From: Paraburkholderia sp. PGU19
GTDB taxonomy: Bacteria; Pseudomonadota; Gammaproteobacteria; Burkholderiales; Burkholderiaceae
DNA length: 64,000 nucleotides
Direction of reading: 5' to 3'
Assembly (NCBI RefSeq): GCF_013426915.1
Contig: NZ_AP023181.1
Location: 1,116,001 to 1,180,000 of the forward strand
Part shown: one piece after another, positions 24,301 to 32,948 of the stretch
Position numbering within the stretch: position 1 is the stretch's first letter
Layout: every line of letters begins with the position of its first letter
Made by a program: the position numbers and the translations under genes
The notes under the pieces: generated by a model
What the model saw: only the letters and a program-made list of their open reading frames with translations
What the model was told of the DNA's origin: nothing
The model's database searches: none

Positions 24301-27249
24301 GGTCCAACCGGTCTCGAGATTGCTCCATGACTCGTTGCGCGCCTTCCCATGCCGGGCAAGCCGTTGCAGTTGTGCCCGAACTTCAGCGTCGTAAGCTTGT
24401 GCGGCAACGCCTTGAGGCACCTGCGGTGCTCCGAGGAGAACGTCTGCCAACCGGTCAACCTTTTCGTATCCCTCCAGGCTTAACCCGGAAACCGGGAGTC
24501 CCAAGCTGCTTTCCGCCTCGGCTGCACGACTCTTGAACGTCTGGATCGCCTGTTCCAGAGACCGCGCGACTGTCAGAAGTTCGTCCTGCCAGCTCGGACT
24601 CCAGTCGATTCTTCCAATATGCTCGAGCGGATGACCATGCAGCGCGACGAGCGCCCCCGAGAGGGTCGCCATCCGTCTCGATGTTTCTCGCAGGCTTTCG
24701 AGGGACTTATGGTCGTGAGCGGATGCATCTGCCCAAGGCATCAGGGAGGCTTCCTCGCCGGCGTGCTCGATGCAGGTTCCGATGGCCTGATATACGGTGA
24801 GCCCGTTGGAATGTGGCCTATGCAATGCGTCTACCAGGCCGTTCAATTCCTGCCGCAGGTGGCCCAGACGTTCTGCTTCCCGACTCCAGTCTTCGCTTGT
24901 GCGCTGGCCACTGAAATCCAAAGCCTTGCCGAGCTGCTGCAGGACTTCCGACTTGCGTGCTTTGGACGAATGCAATTCAAGGCAAAACGGCCCCAGACCG
25001 ACCGATTCCAGCCGGCGATGCACGACCTCCAAAGCGGCCATCTTCTCGGATACGAACAGGACTGTCTTACCTCTAGCCAGCAAATGGGAAATCAGGTTTG
25101 TGATGGTCTGGCTTTTACCCGTACCGGGCGGGCCCTCGAGTACCAGATCACGCCCGGAGTCGACCACGCAGATAGCCTTCAACTGCGATGAGTCAGACAG
25201 CATTGGCGTGTACAGGTCTTGGGGCTTGTGCGTTTCGTCCAATCTCTCGAAACGTTCGTCGCCCTCTTCTTTCTCAAATGCTCGCCCGGGGTTATCTATG
25301 AGATGCCGGACTACGCGATTCGCCTTGAGTTGCTCCGTCCGGTCCTGGAGATCCTTCCACATCAGATACTTGGTGAAAGAGAAAATTCCAAGATGGGCCT
25401 GCTCAACGACCTCCCACTTGGGGATTTCGCGAACGGCCAGACGGAATGCCTGCAGTACCTTCCCGACGTCGACGCCCTTCTCGTCCGTCGGCAAGACATC
25501 CAACCCTGGAATGCGCAACTCGAAGCTCGAGCGCAACATCTGCAGCAGCGTTGGATTGATGATCGTCTCATCGTCATGACGGCTAAGCCTGAAGCCGCTT
25601 CGGACCGACTGGCGCTGTAGCGTCACGGGAACCAGGATGATAGGCGCCTGATGTACGCTGTCAGCGCTCTCCGTCTCCGCCCACCGCAGCATGCCCAAGG
25701 CGAGATAGAGCGTATTCGCGCCGCCCTCTTCCAGACCAGTCCGCGCGGCACTAAAGATACTCAGAAGATTGCCATCCAGGGTCTCCTGAGGCATCCGCGC
25801 GATCAACTCCTTGTTGTCCAAGGCGTTGAGCGCCATATCGTCAATAGGTTGGCGTCCGCTGCGACTGGCATGGACCTCGGCCATGCGAGGATCATTCCCT
25901 TCCATCAAAGTCGGCAACGCCCGGACGCGGAACTCGACGCCTTCGGCGATAGCGTCTTCGAGCTTGCCAAGGTCGGGGGCGACCAGCGCGAGCGTCGATT
26001 TGGTCGATTTGAAGTTGAGAAGCCGGTTGCGCAGCGTCAAATCCAGCAGCCGCGATTTCCACTTCGACAGACGGCCTTCTGGTGTCTCGTCGCCAGTTAG
26101 ATCGAGCGGCGTCAGAAACTCCGGGTCAAGCGGCGGGAGAATCGGCGTCGGTTCAATGGCTGCCGGCTCGTCCGCATCGTCGGTTTCGGATCGTTTAATG
26201 CCTGTGACCCGGGATGGCAATGGCCTGATTTGCAACTCACGAGCACGATGAATATCAACCGCGTACCGGAATGTGCCTTCCTCGAGCAGATGGGCCGCGC
26301 CTTGTTCCAGGGCGATTCGCAGGGACGGGCGCCGGCCCGAGTGTTGGGCGACCGCCGTGGTCTCGAATACCAGAAACTCTCCGCTATCGCCCCGCTTGCG
26401 TACTGCCTGAACGTCATCGGTGAGCGGATCCGGGAAACAGGCCTGATGAAGCCATACGCCTACCCAGGCATGACCATCCTTGATCAAGACGACGGAGCGA
26501 AGACCAGCCTGCTCGAGACAGGACGAGAACAGCATCGCGAGGTCAAGGCAAGTTGCTACCCTTCCCTCGATAACCCGATCTGGGGTACGGATTTTCTGAC
26601 CATCTATTCCGAACGAAGCCGGCGGTTCGGCGTATTGCAGATTCTCTGCAGCGAGCGTGCTGTAGATCGCGGAGATCTGCTTCCACACCACGTCGCGACT
26701 CTTCGACTGGTACCCGTTCATGGACAGGTCGCTGTGCTGCTCGCGAAGCAGCTTCGACGCCTTGCCAATGAGGATGTCAATTGCCGGGTTGTTCGGCATC
26801 GAGAAGCACGCGAGCAACTCGGGCATGGCGCGTGTTCCGGCCCATTGGTCGTAGGCCAGAATCTCGAGGGGGAGACTGATACGTGCGAGTTCGATCTCGC
26901 CCGCCTGCGCGACCACCGTGAGCAACGCAGTTACTGCCTCCTGGAGGTCGGCAAGATAACTGTGATCTGGTGCCAGGTCTAAAGGAGATATGCGCCTGCT
27001 TTCGTTCGGAGCGAGCTTCGCAAAATGAAGTTTCACGCCTTGTGCGAAGCGAGGATTGCAACCGACCAGAACCTCGACGGTCTCGAGAGGTTCGCTGCCA
27101 CGGTTCGTTACGCGCAAGGCACGAACTACGGGCACGGAATTCTGGATCGACGCATAACCCAGCGTAGGATCGGCCTCGATCTCCAGAAGCAGCGGCGTCT
27201 TTTCCTCGACGGCTCCGGATTCGAGGTCCGGTTCTTGTTGGATGTCCAT
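21334..27249 (-). CDS. Giant transglutaminase-like / DUF4011 / SF1 helicase / Vsr-like nuclease
   Basis: A 1971-residue protein. Residues about 18-140 look like a beta-sandwich. Residues about 155-340 hold a transglutaminase-like fold with candidate triad C234 (RVATCLDLAMLF), H260 (KDGHAWVGVW) and E296. A DUF4011 region spans about 385-560. The SF1 helicase follows: Walker A GPPGTGKSQT at 706-715, a long helical insert, Walker B VVFDEASQIP near 1351, VVVGDTKQLPP, HYRSRHESL, and NVAISRARERVIIF near 1590. A Vsr/PD-(D/E)xK nuclease is at about 1648-1735 with E1651, D1677, E1694 and D1696. DUF3320 lies at about 1800-1860. Proteins of this architecture sit in defence islands, and as I recall some protect against phage. 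An AAAGGGG site precedes the ATG. Confidence 0.88.
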   Translation of the reverse strand: MDIQQEPDLESGAVEEKTPLLLEIEADPTLGYASIQNSVPVVRALRVTNRGSEPLETVEVLVGCNPRFAQGVKLHFAKLAPNESRRISPLDLAPDHSYLADLQEAVTALLTVVAQAGEIELARISLPLEILAYDQWAGTRAMPELLACFSMPNNPAIDILIGKASKLLREQHSDLSMNGYQSKSRDVVWKQISAIYSTLAAENLQYAEPPASFGIDGQKIRTPDRVIEGRVATCLDLAMLFSSCLEQAGLRSVVLIKDGHAWVGVWLHQACFPDPLTDDVQAVRKRGDSGEFLVFETTAVAQHSGRRPSLRIALEQGAAHLLEEGTFRYAVDIHRARELQIRPLPSRVTGIKRSETDDADEPAAIEPTPILPPLDPEFLTPLDLTGDETPEGRLSKWKSRLLDLTLRNRLLNFKSTKSTLALVAPDLGKLEDAIAEGVEFRVRALPTLMEGNDPRMAEVHASRSGRQPIDDMALNALDNKELIARMPQETLDGNLLSIFSAARTGLEEGGANTLYLALGMLRWAETESADSVHQAPIILVPVTLQRQSVRSGFRLSRHDDETIINPTLLQMLRSSFELRIPGLDVLPTDEKGVDVGKVLQAFRLAVREIPKWEVVEQAHLGIFSFTKYLMWKDLQDRTEQLKANRVVRHLIDNPGRAFEKEEGDERFERLDETHKPQDLYTPMLSDSSQLKAICVVDSGRDLVLEGPPGTGKSQTITNLISHLLARGKTVLFVSEKMAALEVVHRRLESVGLGPFCLELHSSKARKSEVLQQLGKALDFSGQRTSEDWSREAERLGHLRQELNGLVDALHRPHSNGLTVYQAIGTCIEHAGEEASLMPWADASAHDHKSLESLRETSRRMATLSGALVALHGHPLEHIGRIDWSPSWQDELLTVARSLEQAIQTFKSRAAEAESSLGLPVSGLSLEGYEKVDRLADVLLGAPQVPQGVAAQAYDAEVRAQLQRLARHGKARNESWSNLETGWTERLSEISAKTLTDEWAQAANTWWPKSAIKKRAIRTRLASYSATGARPTDEAVVAMLPHLAGVNAEDEQLLALKGNAERVLQDTFNGVETDWDQVLRCEQWAQRFSDAVTLVAGDPAAAAELRTRFQNLVVENRALLQPGSPLSKSLVAYRDAWREVRARLSALEALAEPTAPLQGPADTEGALERVLGVTAEWQRAKSQFMSWCLWRQVREQAVHLGLQGVVTSLEGGRVPLDRVEEHFEYSYQSWWVKKIIDKDSVLRTFSSADHERKIREFRQSDERFQNLTAQYVAAMLAGKVPAGKGMVVSGESELGLLRRELQKKTRHAPVRQLMHGLPSLLPKLKPCLLMSPLSVAQYLDAGHAQFDAVVFDEASQIPVWDAVGAIARGKQLVVVGDTKQLPPTSFFSKSTESDDNGGDDAQIEDLESILDECLGAGMNRQRLQWHYRSRHESLITFSNVTYYDSQLITFPSPVTDDVAVRLERVAGVYDRGGSRTNRAEAEAIVRGIEQHYLDSSQRHLTLGVVTFNQPQQSLIESLLDARRRANAALDKAMSAQSREPLFIKNLENVQGDERDVIFFSITYGPDAAGKITMNFGPLNSEGGQRRLNVAISRARERVIIFSTLRPEQIDLSRVRAAGVRDLKHYLEFALKGPKALLEQSLPTGMEPDSPFESQVIKVLRDHNWIVHPQVGCSGYRIDIGVVDPRAPGRYLIGIECDGKAYHSGATARDRDRLRQVVLEGLGWRLHRIWSTDWWLNPDVEVQKLLTRLNKVLDDDVDEEAPAAESLPEAMEAEIVDSVPSSVVATDIGVSLPKYKIVVPAGGKPEDFYDLTHGRKLTEQLIEVIEAEGPIHENVLHRRVARAWGLERTGTRIVDRLRMLTPREHGRTSDGNATFYWPANINPGEWSAFREASDEESSRRKVDDVCLEELANGVLHVLEEMGSAPTSDVARSVCRLIGMSRTPGDAEARVGLAISRLVTTGSVIASENLLRLS

Positions 27250-27477
27250 CGTACCCCTTTATTAGCGGTCTCTTTGAATCGTTCTCAGGTTTTGGACGTA
27301 AGAATACGCCAGATCAGCCGCTAATCAACAAAACCAAAGTCGCATTATTAGTTGCATTGAACCGCAGGCTGTCTCAAGCAAATTGGCCGAAAGCGGCCTC
27401 CCCCGTCGCTCGAGTCAAACGTTGCAGCGATAACACACTCCGAATTTTTGCTTCGGTACGACCGCAAACGATTGCTT

Positions 27478-28197
27478 ATGCTCTGCGCACCTCTTTTATT
27501 CGAAGCGCATGGCATGCGGCACGAATGGCTTGAATATGTCCAGAGACTTAGCTCGGACACCCCGGTAACGGTCGCACTGACATCGGCCACCATCGGCTCC
27601 GTGGTTACGCTCGCGCGGATCACTGCATCAAACGCGCGCCGTCGCAAGCGCCAGCGACGTGACACGGCGTTGGAACTCGCGTTGTCGCTGGAAGGCCATG
27701 CTCGTGCCTGCCGCACGATGATGCACAAGGCCGTCTGGGCACTAACGGCGTCAGCAGATTACGCTCGCCACGGAGCCCGCAAGGGTGTGACCATCCCGCC
27801 GTTTGCCTTCCCGGACAAACTTGATTGGCAAATCCTCAGCCGAAAGGTTGTTTCTGAGCTGCGCGAATATCCTGCGGCGGTGTATGCTGCCCGCGAACAT
27901 GTGGAGGCCTTTCGCGAGTTTGGTGAACCAACAGACTTCTGCTGGCGGGTTGAGTTCGAATGCGCGAAGGCCGCGATGTCTGCGTTGATGCTAGCGCGTG
28001 CTACGCGCCCCCGGTTCGGCGCCGCAACGTGGAAACCCGGTGCCAAAGACTCAGCTATGGAACTCGAACTTTCCGATTTCATCGCGAATGCCGAAGCAAG
28101 GCGCAGAGCGTCACTTCCGGAACCAAAGCAGTTTGCATTTCAACAGAGATCGTCTCTTGATGGCCCGGAAGCTCGGCATCCAAACACAATCGGCTAA
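27478..28197 (+). CDS. Hypothetical protein with one predicted membrane segment
   Basis: A protein of about 239 residues of unknown family. A hydrophobic stretch TPVTVALTSATIGSVVTLAR near residues 28-47 is the only likely membrane helix, and it is followed at once by the basic segment NARRRKRQRRD. The remainder is soluble and helical, with several Arg- and Ala-rich amphipathic helices. Start is uncertain: TTG 27448 and ATG 27514 are in-frame alternatives, and none has a clear ribosome-binding site. It is divergent from the giant helicase-nuclease across about 230 bp, so it might be a partner or immunity component; that is only a positional argument. Confidence 0.55.
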   Translation: MLCAPLLFEAHGMRHEWLEYVQRLSSDTPVTVALTSATIGSVVTLARITASNARRRKRQRRDTALELALSLEGHARACRTMMHKAVWALTASADYARHGARKGVTIPPFAFPDKLDWQILSRKVVSELREYPAAVYAAREHVEAFREFGEPTDFCWRVEFECAKAAMSALMLARATRPRFGAATWKPGAKDSAMELELSDFIANAEARRRASLPEPKQFAFQQRSSLDGPEARHPNTIG

Positions 28198-28230
28198 CTC
28201 GGGCCTGCATCGAACTTCCGTAGTCGTTAA

Positions 28231-28304
28231 GGTTTATTCGATGCCTGCCATCGGCCGCAGGAATGTGCATGCCGCTGCGCATGTCGGCAGGCGTCGAATA
28301 AACC
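28231..28304. repeat. Long hairpin near the IS91-type element end
   Basis: Arms 28231-28249 and 28286-28304 pair at 18 of 19 positions, the exception being a T-G wobble, with a 36-base centre that is itself partly self-complementary. A related hairpin occurs at 44024-44086. The position fits the replication-origin end of the element. Confidence 0.6.
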
Positions 28305-28479
28305 CGATGGAGGAAACCGCGGAGTGCCCCGATGCGGTTGGAGGCTTTGCGGCTATGGGGATTGATAGGCCGGGATGCTCAGTGGTCTCGGATGTGACGC
28401 GGTCAGGCGGGATGCCGGACGGGCGCTGAGGCCGTAGCGAATCGGTGCAGTCGTGCAATCGCGATGATGAAGCAGGCGT

Positions 28480-28505
28480 GCGTGTCGCTTCGCGAAGCGA
28501 CACGC
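28480..28505. repeat. Perfect 26-bp palindrome
   Basis: The left 13 bases, GCGTGTCGCTTCG, are followed directly by their exact reverse complement. It lies 72 bp past the transposase stop, inside the presumed 3' end of the IS91-type element, and could extrude as a cruciform or act as a terminator stem. Confidence 0.6.
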
Positions 28506-28576
28506 GCAAACGTCCGCCCCTGGGCCGCGTTGCCGCGGCGCCAACGTTCGACAGGCAGGTCGAGGAACCGTGATGC

Positions 28577-29745
28577 TCATGTCTGATCCCGTCGTATTGG
28601 CGGTGCGCGGATGGGGGCGCTGCGCGCGAGGATGTCGATGACGATCATCGGTGCGCCGCAGTGCCGGCAGATGAAGACGGGCCGGGTTTCGGTGACGTGG
28701 TCGTCCGGTGACGGACTGATCTCGGGTGCAACGTGCAGCAGCTCACGCACCTTTGCGAGACTGGCGCGGCGCACGGGGTTGGCGAGCAGCCCGTAGTGAC
28801 GGATGCGATGGAAGCCACCGGGCAGCACATGGAGCAGGAAGCGGCGCATGAACTCGCCGGTTTCGAGGGTCATGGTCTTGTAGCGGGTGCGTCCCTTCGC
28901 ACGGTAGTCCTTCCAGCGGAACGTCACGCCACGCTCATCGAAGGCGACCAGGCGCTGGTTGGAGATGGCGACGCGGTGCGTATAGCGTGAGAGGTACTCG
29001 AGCACCGCGTTGGGTCCGGCGAACGGGCGCCTGGCATAGACCACCCATTCGCAGATGCGTAGCGGTGCAAGCCACCGGGCAAAGGTGGCGGGATCAGCAA
29101 GACCGATGTACTCGCCGAAGAACTGCAACTGGCCATGCCGGTGGGCCACTTCGAGCGCTTCGAGGAAGCACCGGCGGAACAGGCGTGAGAGCACGCGCAC
29201 GGGCAGGAAGAAGCCGGGCCGGCACGCGATCCAGCGCTCGCCATCGGGCGACAGCCCGCCACCAGGGACGATGCCGTGCACATGCGGGTGATGCGTGAGC
29301 GCAGAGCCCCAGGTGTGCAGTACGAGCGTGGCGCCGATCCGGGCGCCGAGATGCCTGGGATCCGCGGCGATCGTGCGCAGCGTGTCGGCGGCGATGTCGA
29401 GCAGCAGGCCGTAGATGACCCGTTTGTTGTACCAGGCGATCGCACTGACGGGCGCGGGCAGCGTGAAGACGACGTGGAAGTATTCGACGGGTAGCAGGTC
29501 GGCCTGGCGTGCGTCCAGCCAGCGGTGTGCGGCGCTGGCCTGGCACTTCGGGCAATGCCGGTTCCGGCACGGTTGAAGGACACCTCGGTCGTTGCGCAGC
29601 CTGAACAGCGCAGCACATGTCCGCCCAGTGCCGCCGTGCGGCACCGTTCGATGGCCGACATGACCTTCAGCTGCCCCAGGCTCAGGTGTGCCGTGGTCCG
29701 CCACGCTGGCCCGTGGCTGCGGAAGATGTCCGCAACCTCCAGCAT
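28577..29745 (-). pseudogene. IS91 family HUH transposase, frameshifted
   Basis: The product would be a rolling-circle Y-transposase of about 390 residues. The first 58 residues (from ATG 29745, starting MLEVADIFRSHGPAWR and ending CSGCATTEVSFN) are in one frame. The rest starts at CRNRHCPKCQ in another frame, so a single base is missing near 29570, between the two halves of the N-terminal zinc finger. The downstream part is intact, with the HUH motif HHPHVHGIVPGGG and the region YLSRYTHRVAISNQRL, where the tyrosine lies. The C-terminus has a second CxxC-like motif (FICRHCGAP). A programmed frameshift is not usual for the family, so a dead gene or a sequence error is more likely. Confidence 0.82.
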
Positions 29746-29763
29746 GAGGCGCTACGCGCGGAC

Positions 29764-30639
29764 CTACCCGGGAGGCAGACGGTCCAGCGGACTGGTGACC
29801 TCGTGCAGCAGGTCGGTGGCCACCTGGACGTAGAGCGCGGTGTTCTCGAGCTTCGCATGGCCGAGCAGGACCTGGATCACGCGGATGTCCACCTTCTGTT
29901 CAAGGAGGTGTGTCGCAAAGCTGTGCCGCAGCGTGTGCATGGACACACGCTTGTCGATGTTCGCGGCCTCGGCGGCGGCATGAATGGCACGGTTCAACTG
30001 TCGCGTGCTTAACTGGTCGAGCGGATCGAGCCCGGGAAACAGCCACCCACGATCGGGCATCCTGCCTTGCGCACGGGCAACGCGCCACCACACACGCAGA
30101 CGCTCGAGCAGCACCGGCGAGAGCATGGCGTAGCGGTCACGGCGACCCTTGCCCTGCTCGATGCGCAGTGTCATGCGTTCGCTGTCGACGTCGGTAACCT
30201 TCAGGGCGACCACTTCGCTGGCGCGCAACCCGGCGCCGTATGCGACCGACAGCGCGGTCTGGTGCTTCAGGTTGCCGGCCGCCTCAATGAGCCGCCGCAC
30301 TTCATCGGGACTGAGCACGACGGGCAGTATGCGGGGCACGCGCACCGGTTGCATCCTGACCATCAGTTCGGGCCGGTCGAGCGTGACTGTGAAGAAGAAC
30401 TTCAGGCCGGTGATCGCGTGGTTCAGCGACACAGCCGATGTGCCGTGGTCGACCAGATAGAGCTGGTAGCGGCGCAGGTCCTCGACCGTGGCCGTGTCAG
30501 GTGAGCGCCCGAGAAACCGGGTGAACTCATGCACGATGTGCAGATAGATGTCCTGCGTCTTGGGGGCAAGCTGGCGCATGCGCATGTCGTCGATCATGCG
30601 CTGGCGTAGCGGGCTGATGTTTGCCGGTAAGGAGGTCAT
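29764..30639 (-). CDS. Tyrosine recombinase/integrase of the IS91-type element
   Basis: A 291-residue XerD-like phage-type integrase. Residues about 8-95 form the SAM-like core-binding domain (DDMRMRQLAPKTQDIYLHIV). The catalytic domain follows: R in YGAGLRASEVVALKVTD, HxxR in SMHTLRHSFATHLLEQ, H in VLLGHAKLENTALY and the tyrosine nucleophile in the same segment. ATG 30639 has AGGAG just before it, so the longer in-frame start at 30678 is rejected. It lies 18 bp upstream of the transposase gene in the same direction, probably co-transcribed. In IS91 relatives this accessory recombinase may resolve transposition products. Confidence 0.9.
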   Translation of the reverse strand: MTSLPANISPLRQRMIDDMRMRQLAPKTQDIYLHIVHEFTRFLGRSPDTATVEDLRRYQLYLVDHGTSAVSLNHAITGLKFFFTVTLDRPELMVRMQPVRVPRILPVVLSPDEVRRLIEAAGNLKHQTALSVAYGAGLRASEVVALKVTDVDSERMTLRIEQGKGRRDRYAMLSPVLLERLRVWWRVARAQGRMPDRGWLFPGLDPLDQLSTRQLNRAIHAAAEAANIDKRVSMHTLRHSFATHLLEQKVDIRVIQVLLGHAKLENTALYVQVATDLLHEVTSPLDRLPPG

Positions 30640-31128
30640 GATTCGGCTCCTGTTGAAGAACGAGGCGGGTTGCCTCATTCGCCAACATAAAGCCGCGTGA
30701 CCAGCCTCTCCCTGACCTCCAGCGTCAGTCCGTAGCCCTACCGCGCGAGCGGTTTAGTCCATCGACCTATTGGCGCCGGTCGCGCTGTCGCTGTTCTAGG
30801 GGCAGGTGTCAGACTGGAACGGTCATTCCGCAGCGTCGCTCAAGGACAAATCATCGGCCATTGCTGTCATTGGAGCGTGCTGGCTGATAGGTCAACAATA
30901 TGGCGGATTGCTGACGGTCGCCGTGTCGACCGCTCGGCGGGCAGCGTCTACATAAACAAACTCACACTCCCGACCCGGAACGGTCTGACAGCTCTGAATT
31001 GTGGTCATTCAATGTAACGGTCAGGCAAGCGTACGATCAGGACCGACAGTCGACGAAATCGGATAGCAGACGTCAATCTGAGAGCGCTCTACACGCCGGG
31101 GATGGCGTACAGGCATCGCTTCTGAATC
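30640..31128. other. Gene-free end of the IS91-type element and repeat DNA
   Basis: No coding region is seen. From about 30865 to 30920 the sequence TCGGCCATTGCTGTCATTGG and what follows resembles the dispersed repeat described at 33895, 34067 and 49204. The rest shows no feature I can name. Confidence 0.4.
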
Positions 31129-32340
31129 TTATTCTCCAAAGGGGTGATCTATGGAAAGCGCGGGCTGGGTAAACCATTCGGGGCCGTGTTCTGTCATGTA
31201 GACGTGGTCTTCATGCCGGATTCCGAATTCGCCAGGTACGCAAATCATCGGCTCGATGCTGAAACACATGCCGGCATCCAGAAGCACGTCGTTCCCTCTC
31301 ACCACATAGGGATGCTCGTGCAGTTCGAGTCCAATCCCGTGTCCCGTTCGATGTGGCACACCGGGAAGCCCGTAGTTTTCGCGGTAACCGACGCTCTCGA
31401 TATATTCCCGAACTGCGAAATCGACGGAACCAGCTATCGCGCCGATTTGCGCGGCGTTGAAAGCGCTGCGCTGTGCCTGCTTTTCGTGTTCCCAAACTTC
31501 CCGTTGTCGGTGAGTTGCCGATCCGAACACGTAGGTGCGGGTGATGTCCGAGCAGTAACCGTACAGTTGACAACCGGTATCGATCAACACCATGTCGTTG
31601 CGTTCGAGCGCCTTAGGACTTTTGACACCATGCGGGAAGGCCGTATCCTCGCCGAACAGGACGATGCAGAAGGTGGATCCTCGTTGCGCGCCCACCTTAC
31701 GATGAGCGATGTTAATGAAATCGATCACTTCATCGACACGGATACCGTCGCGCAAGATTCGAGCCGCAGCCCGGTGAACGCGCAGCGTCATATCATTCGC
31801 GCGCTGAAGCAAGGCAATCTCCGATCTTGATTTGATCATGCGGCACAACGTGGTAACGCTCGCCGCGCTCACAATTTCGAGGCCGTCCGCAATTCCCCGC
31901 ACTCTTTCAAAGGTCAAGAAAGGAGCCGTTTCATCGAGGCCAACCTTACCTGTTCGTATGCCCATACCGCGGACTATTCGAACCAGATGTTCATATGGGT
32001 TTTCGTGTTCGTCCCACAGATTGATCGCTCCAGGAACTCTCAACATGCTTTCAAAGGTTCCCTTCTCGAACGCTGGGATCACATATTTTATTTCACCTCG
32101 GGCGGGAATTATCGCCGCTACCAACCTCTCGCTTCTGTGCCAGGAGATTCCTGTGAAATAAAACATATTGCTATTGCCATCAACGATCATCGCGTCGATC
32201 CCAGAGTCCCGCATCAATTTTTGTGCGCGGGCAATCCGGTCGCAGTATTCCTCATCCTTGATCGGCCCGACACCCGAGGTCATGTCATGGAGTTCATCGA
32301 GCTCGACTTCTACAGTCGATCCACCAACGCCAATCGCCAT
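31129..32340 (-). CDS. M24 family metallopeptidase (Xaa-Pro peptidase/creatinase fold)
   Basis: A 403-residue pita-bread enzyme. The N-terminal creatinase-like domain spans about residues 25-160 (DAMIVDGNSNMFYFTGISWH). The catalytic domain has all five metal ligands: D in VLIDTGCQLYGYCSDITRTY (two), H in RTGHGIGLELHEHPYV, E in CFSIEPMICVPG and E in GIRHEDHVYMTE. It may be a proline-specific dipeptidase or an ectoine/creatine-type hydrolase; the substrate cannot be told. ATG 32340 follows a TTGGAG site, so it is preferred over a longer form reaching 32460. It stands alone between the IS91-type element and an exported SH3 protein. Codon use is less GC-biased than average. Confidence 0.85.
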   Translation of the reverse strand: MAIGVGGSTVEVELDELHDMTSGVGPIKDEEYCDRIARAQKLMRDSGIDAMIVDGNSNMFYFTGISWHRSERLVAAIIPARGEIKYVIPAFEKGTFESMLRVPGAINLWDEHENPYEHLVRIVRGMGIRTGKVGLDETAPFLTFERVRGIADGLEIVSAASVTTLCRMIKSRSEIALLQRANDMTLRVHRAAARILRDGIRVDEVIDFINIAHRKVGAQRGSTFCIVLFGEDTAFPHGVKSPKALERNDMVLIDTGCQLYGYCSDITRTYVFGSATHRQREVWEHEKQAQRSAFNAAQIGAIAGSVDFAVREYIESVGYRENYGLPGVPHRTGHGIGLELHEHPYVVRGNDVLLDAGMCFSIEPMICVPGEFGIRHEDHVYMTEHGPEWFTQPALSIDHPFGE

Positions 32341-32948
32341 ATCCAACTCCAAAATGCAAGGTTTATTGAGGTAGCCGTCAAACAGTACTTCACATTTGAA
32401 AAGCAGATAGCCATGAGGAAATATATGTACCCCAGCATCGCATATTCTGTGCAAGAACATTGCTCCCGTCTTGATGTCTTGCTATACGCGACATGACGAA
32501 TTCTGCACAGCCGACGCAGTACCGCGCCAAAAGACCGTAGACAAACGGATGTGCAATCTAAGGTTGCCTCGCGAACGGCGATTACCTCCGACAGCGAACG
32601 CGACATTCGCGATCGTGTAGATCGAGCGGCGGGAATGCGTCCGATGAATGGCGAGACCTGAACACGCGCGCAAACGGCCCAGTTCCGGTCGTTCACATTG
32701 ATGCGCAATCGGCCTTTCGAATGGCTGCCGCTTGACAAACAGCGGCCCCTTCCTCGTCGCGCCGGTCGATGTTGCACGGGGCAAATCGGCCATGCACGAC
32801 ACCGGGAGCCTGCCCCAGGCCCCAAGCGACGCTGTGGGAATGGTCCCGCTATCGACGACGTATTCCGCGCGCACGGCCTGTCGGCGTAGCAGAGTTGCGG
32901 GCATTCTGCTAGCTTTTCAGTATTGGTGGCGGATTCAGGAGGCCCATC
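32341..32948. other. Intergenic stretch of about 600 bp
   Basis: I see no gene. The segment near 32690-32780 reads like an intergenic Burkholderia-type repeat (GGCCTTTCGAATGGCTGCCG and following), but I cannot pair it with a second clear copy in this window. The last 20 bases hold the ribosome-binding site of the next gene. Confidence 0.35.

Larger units (their letters stand above)
28214..30720 (-). mobile_element. IS91-type element (HUH transposase plus tyrosine recombinase)
   Basis: An HUH transposase gene preceded by a tyrosine recombinase gene 18 bp upstream is a known IS91-family layout. On the 3' side of the transposase there is a large hairpin at 28231-28304 and a perfect 26-bp palindrome at 28480-28505, as expected near oriIS. 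A GTTC on the minus strand at about 28211-28214 could be the target tetranucleotide. The other end is not visible and the right limit is a guess. The transposase is frameshifted, so the copy may be inactive. Confidence 0.6.
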
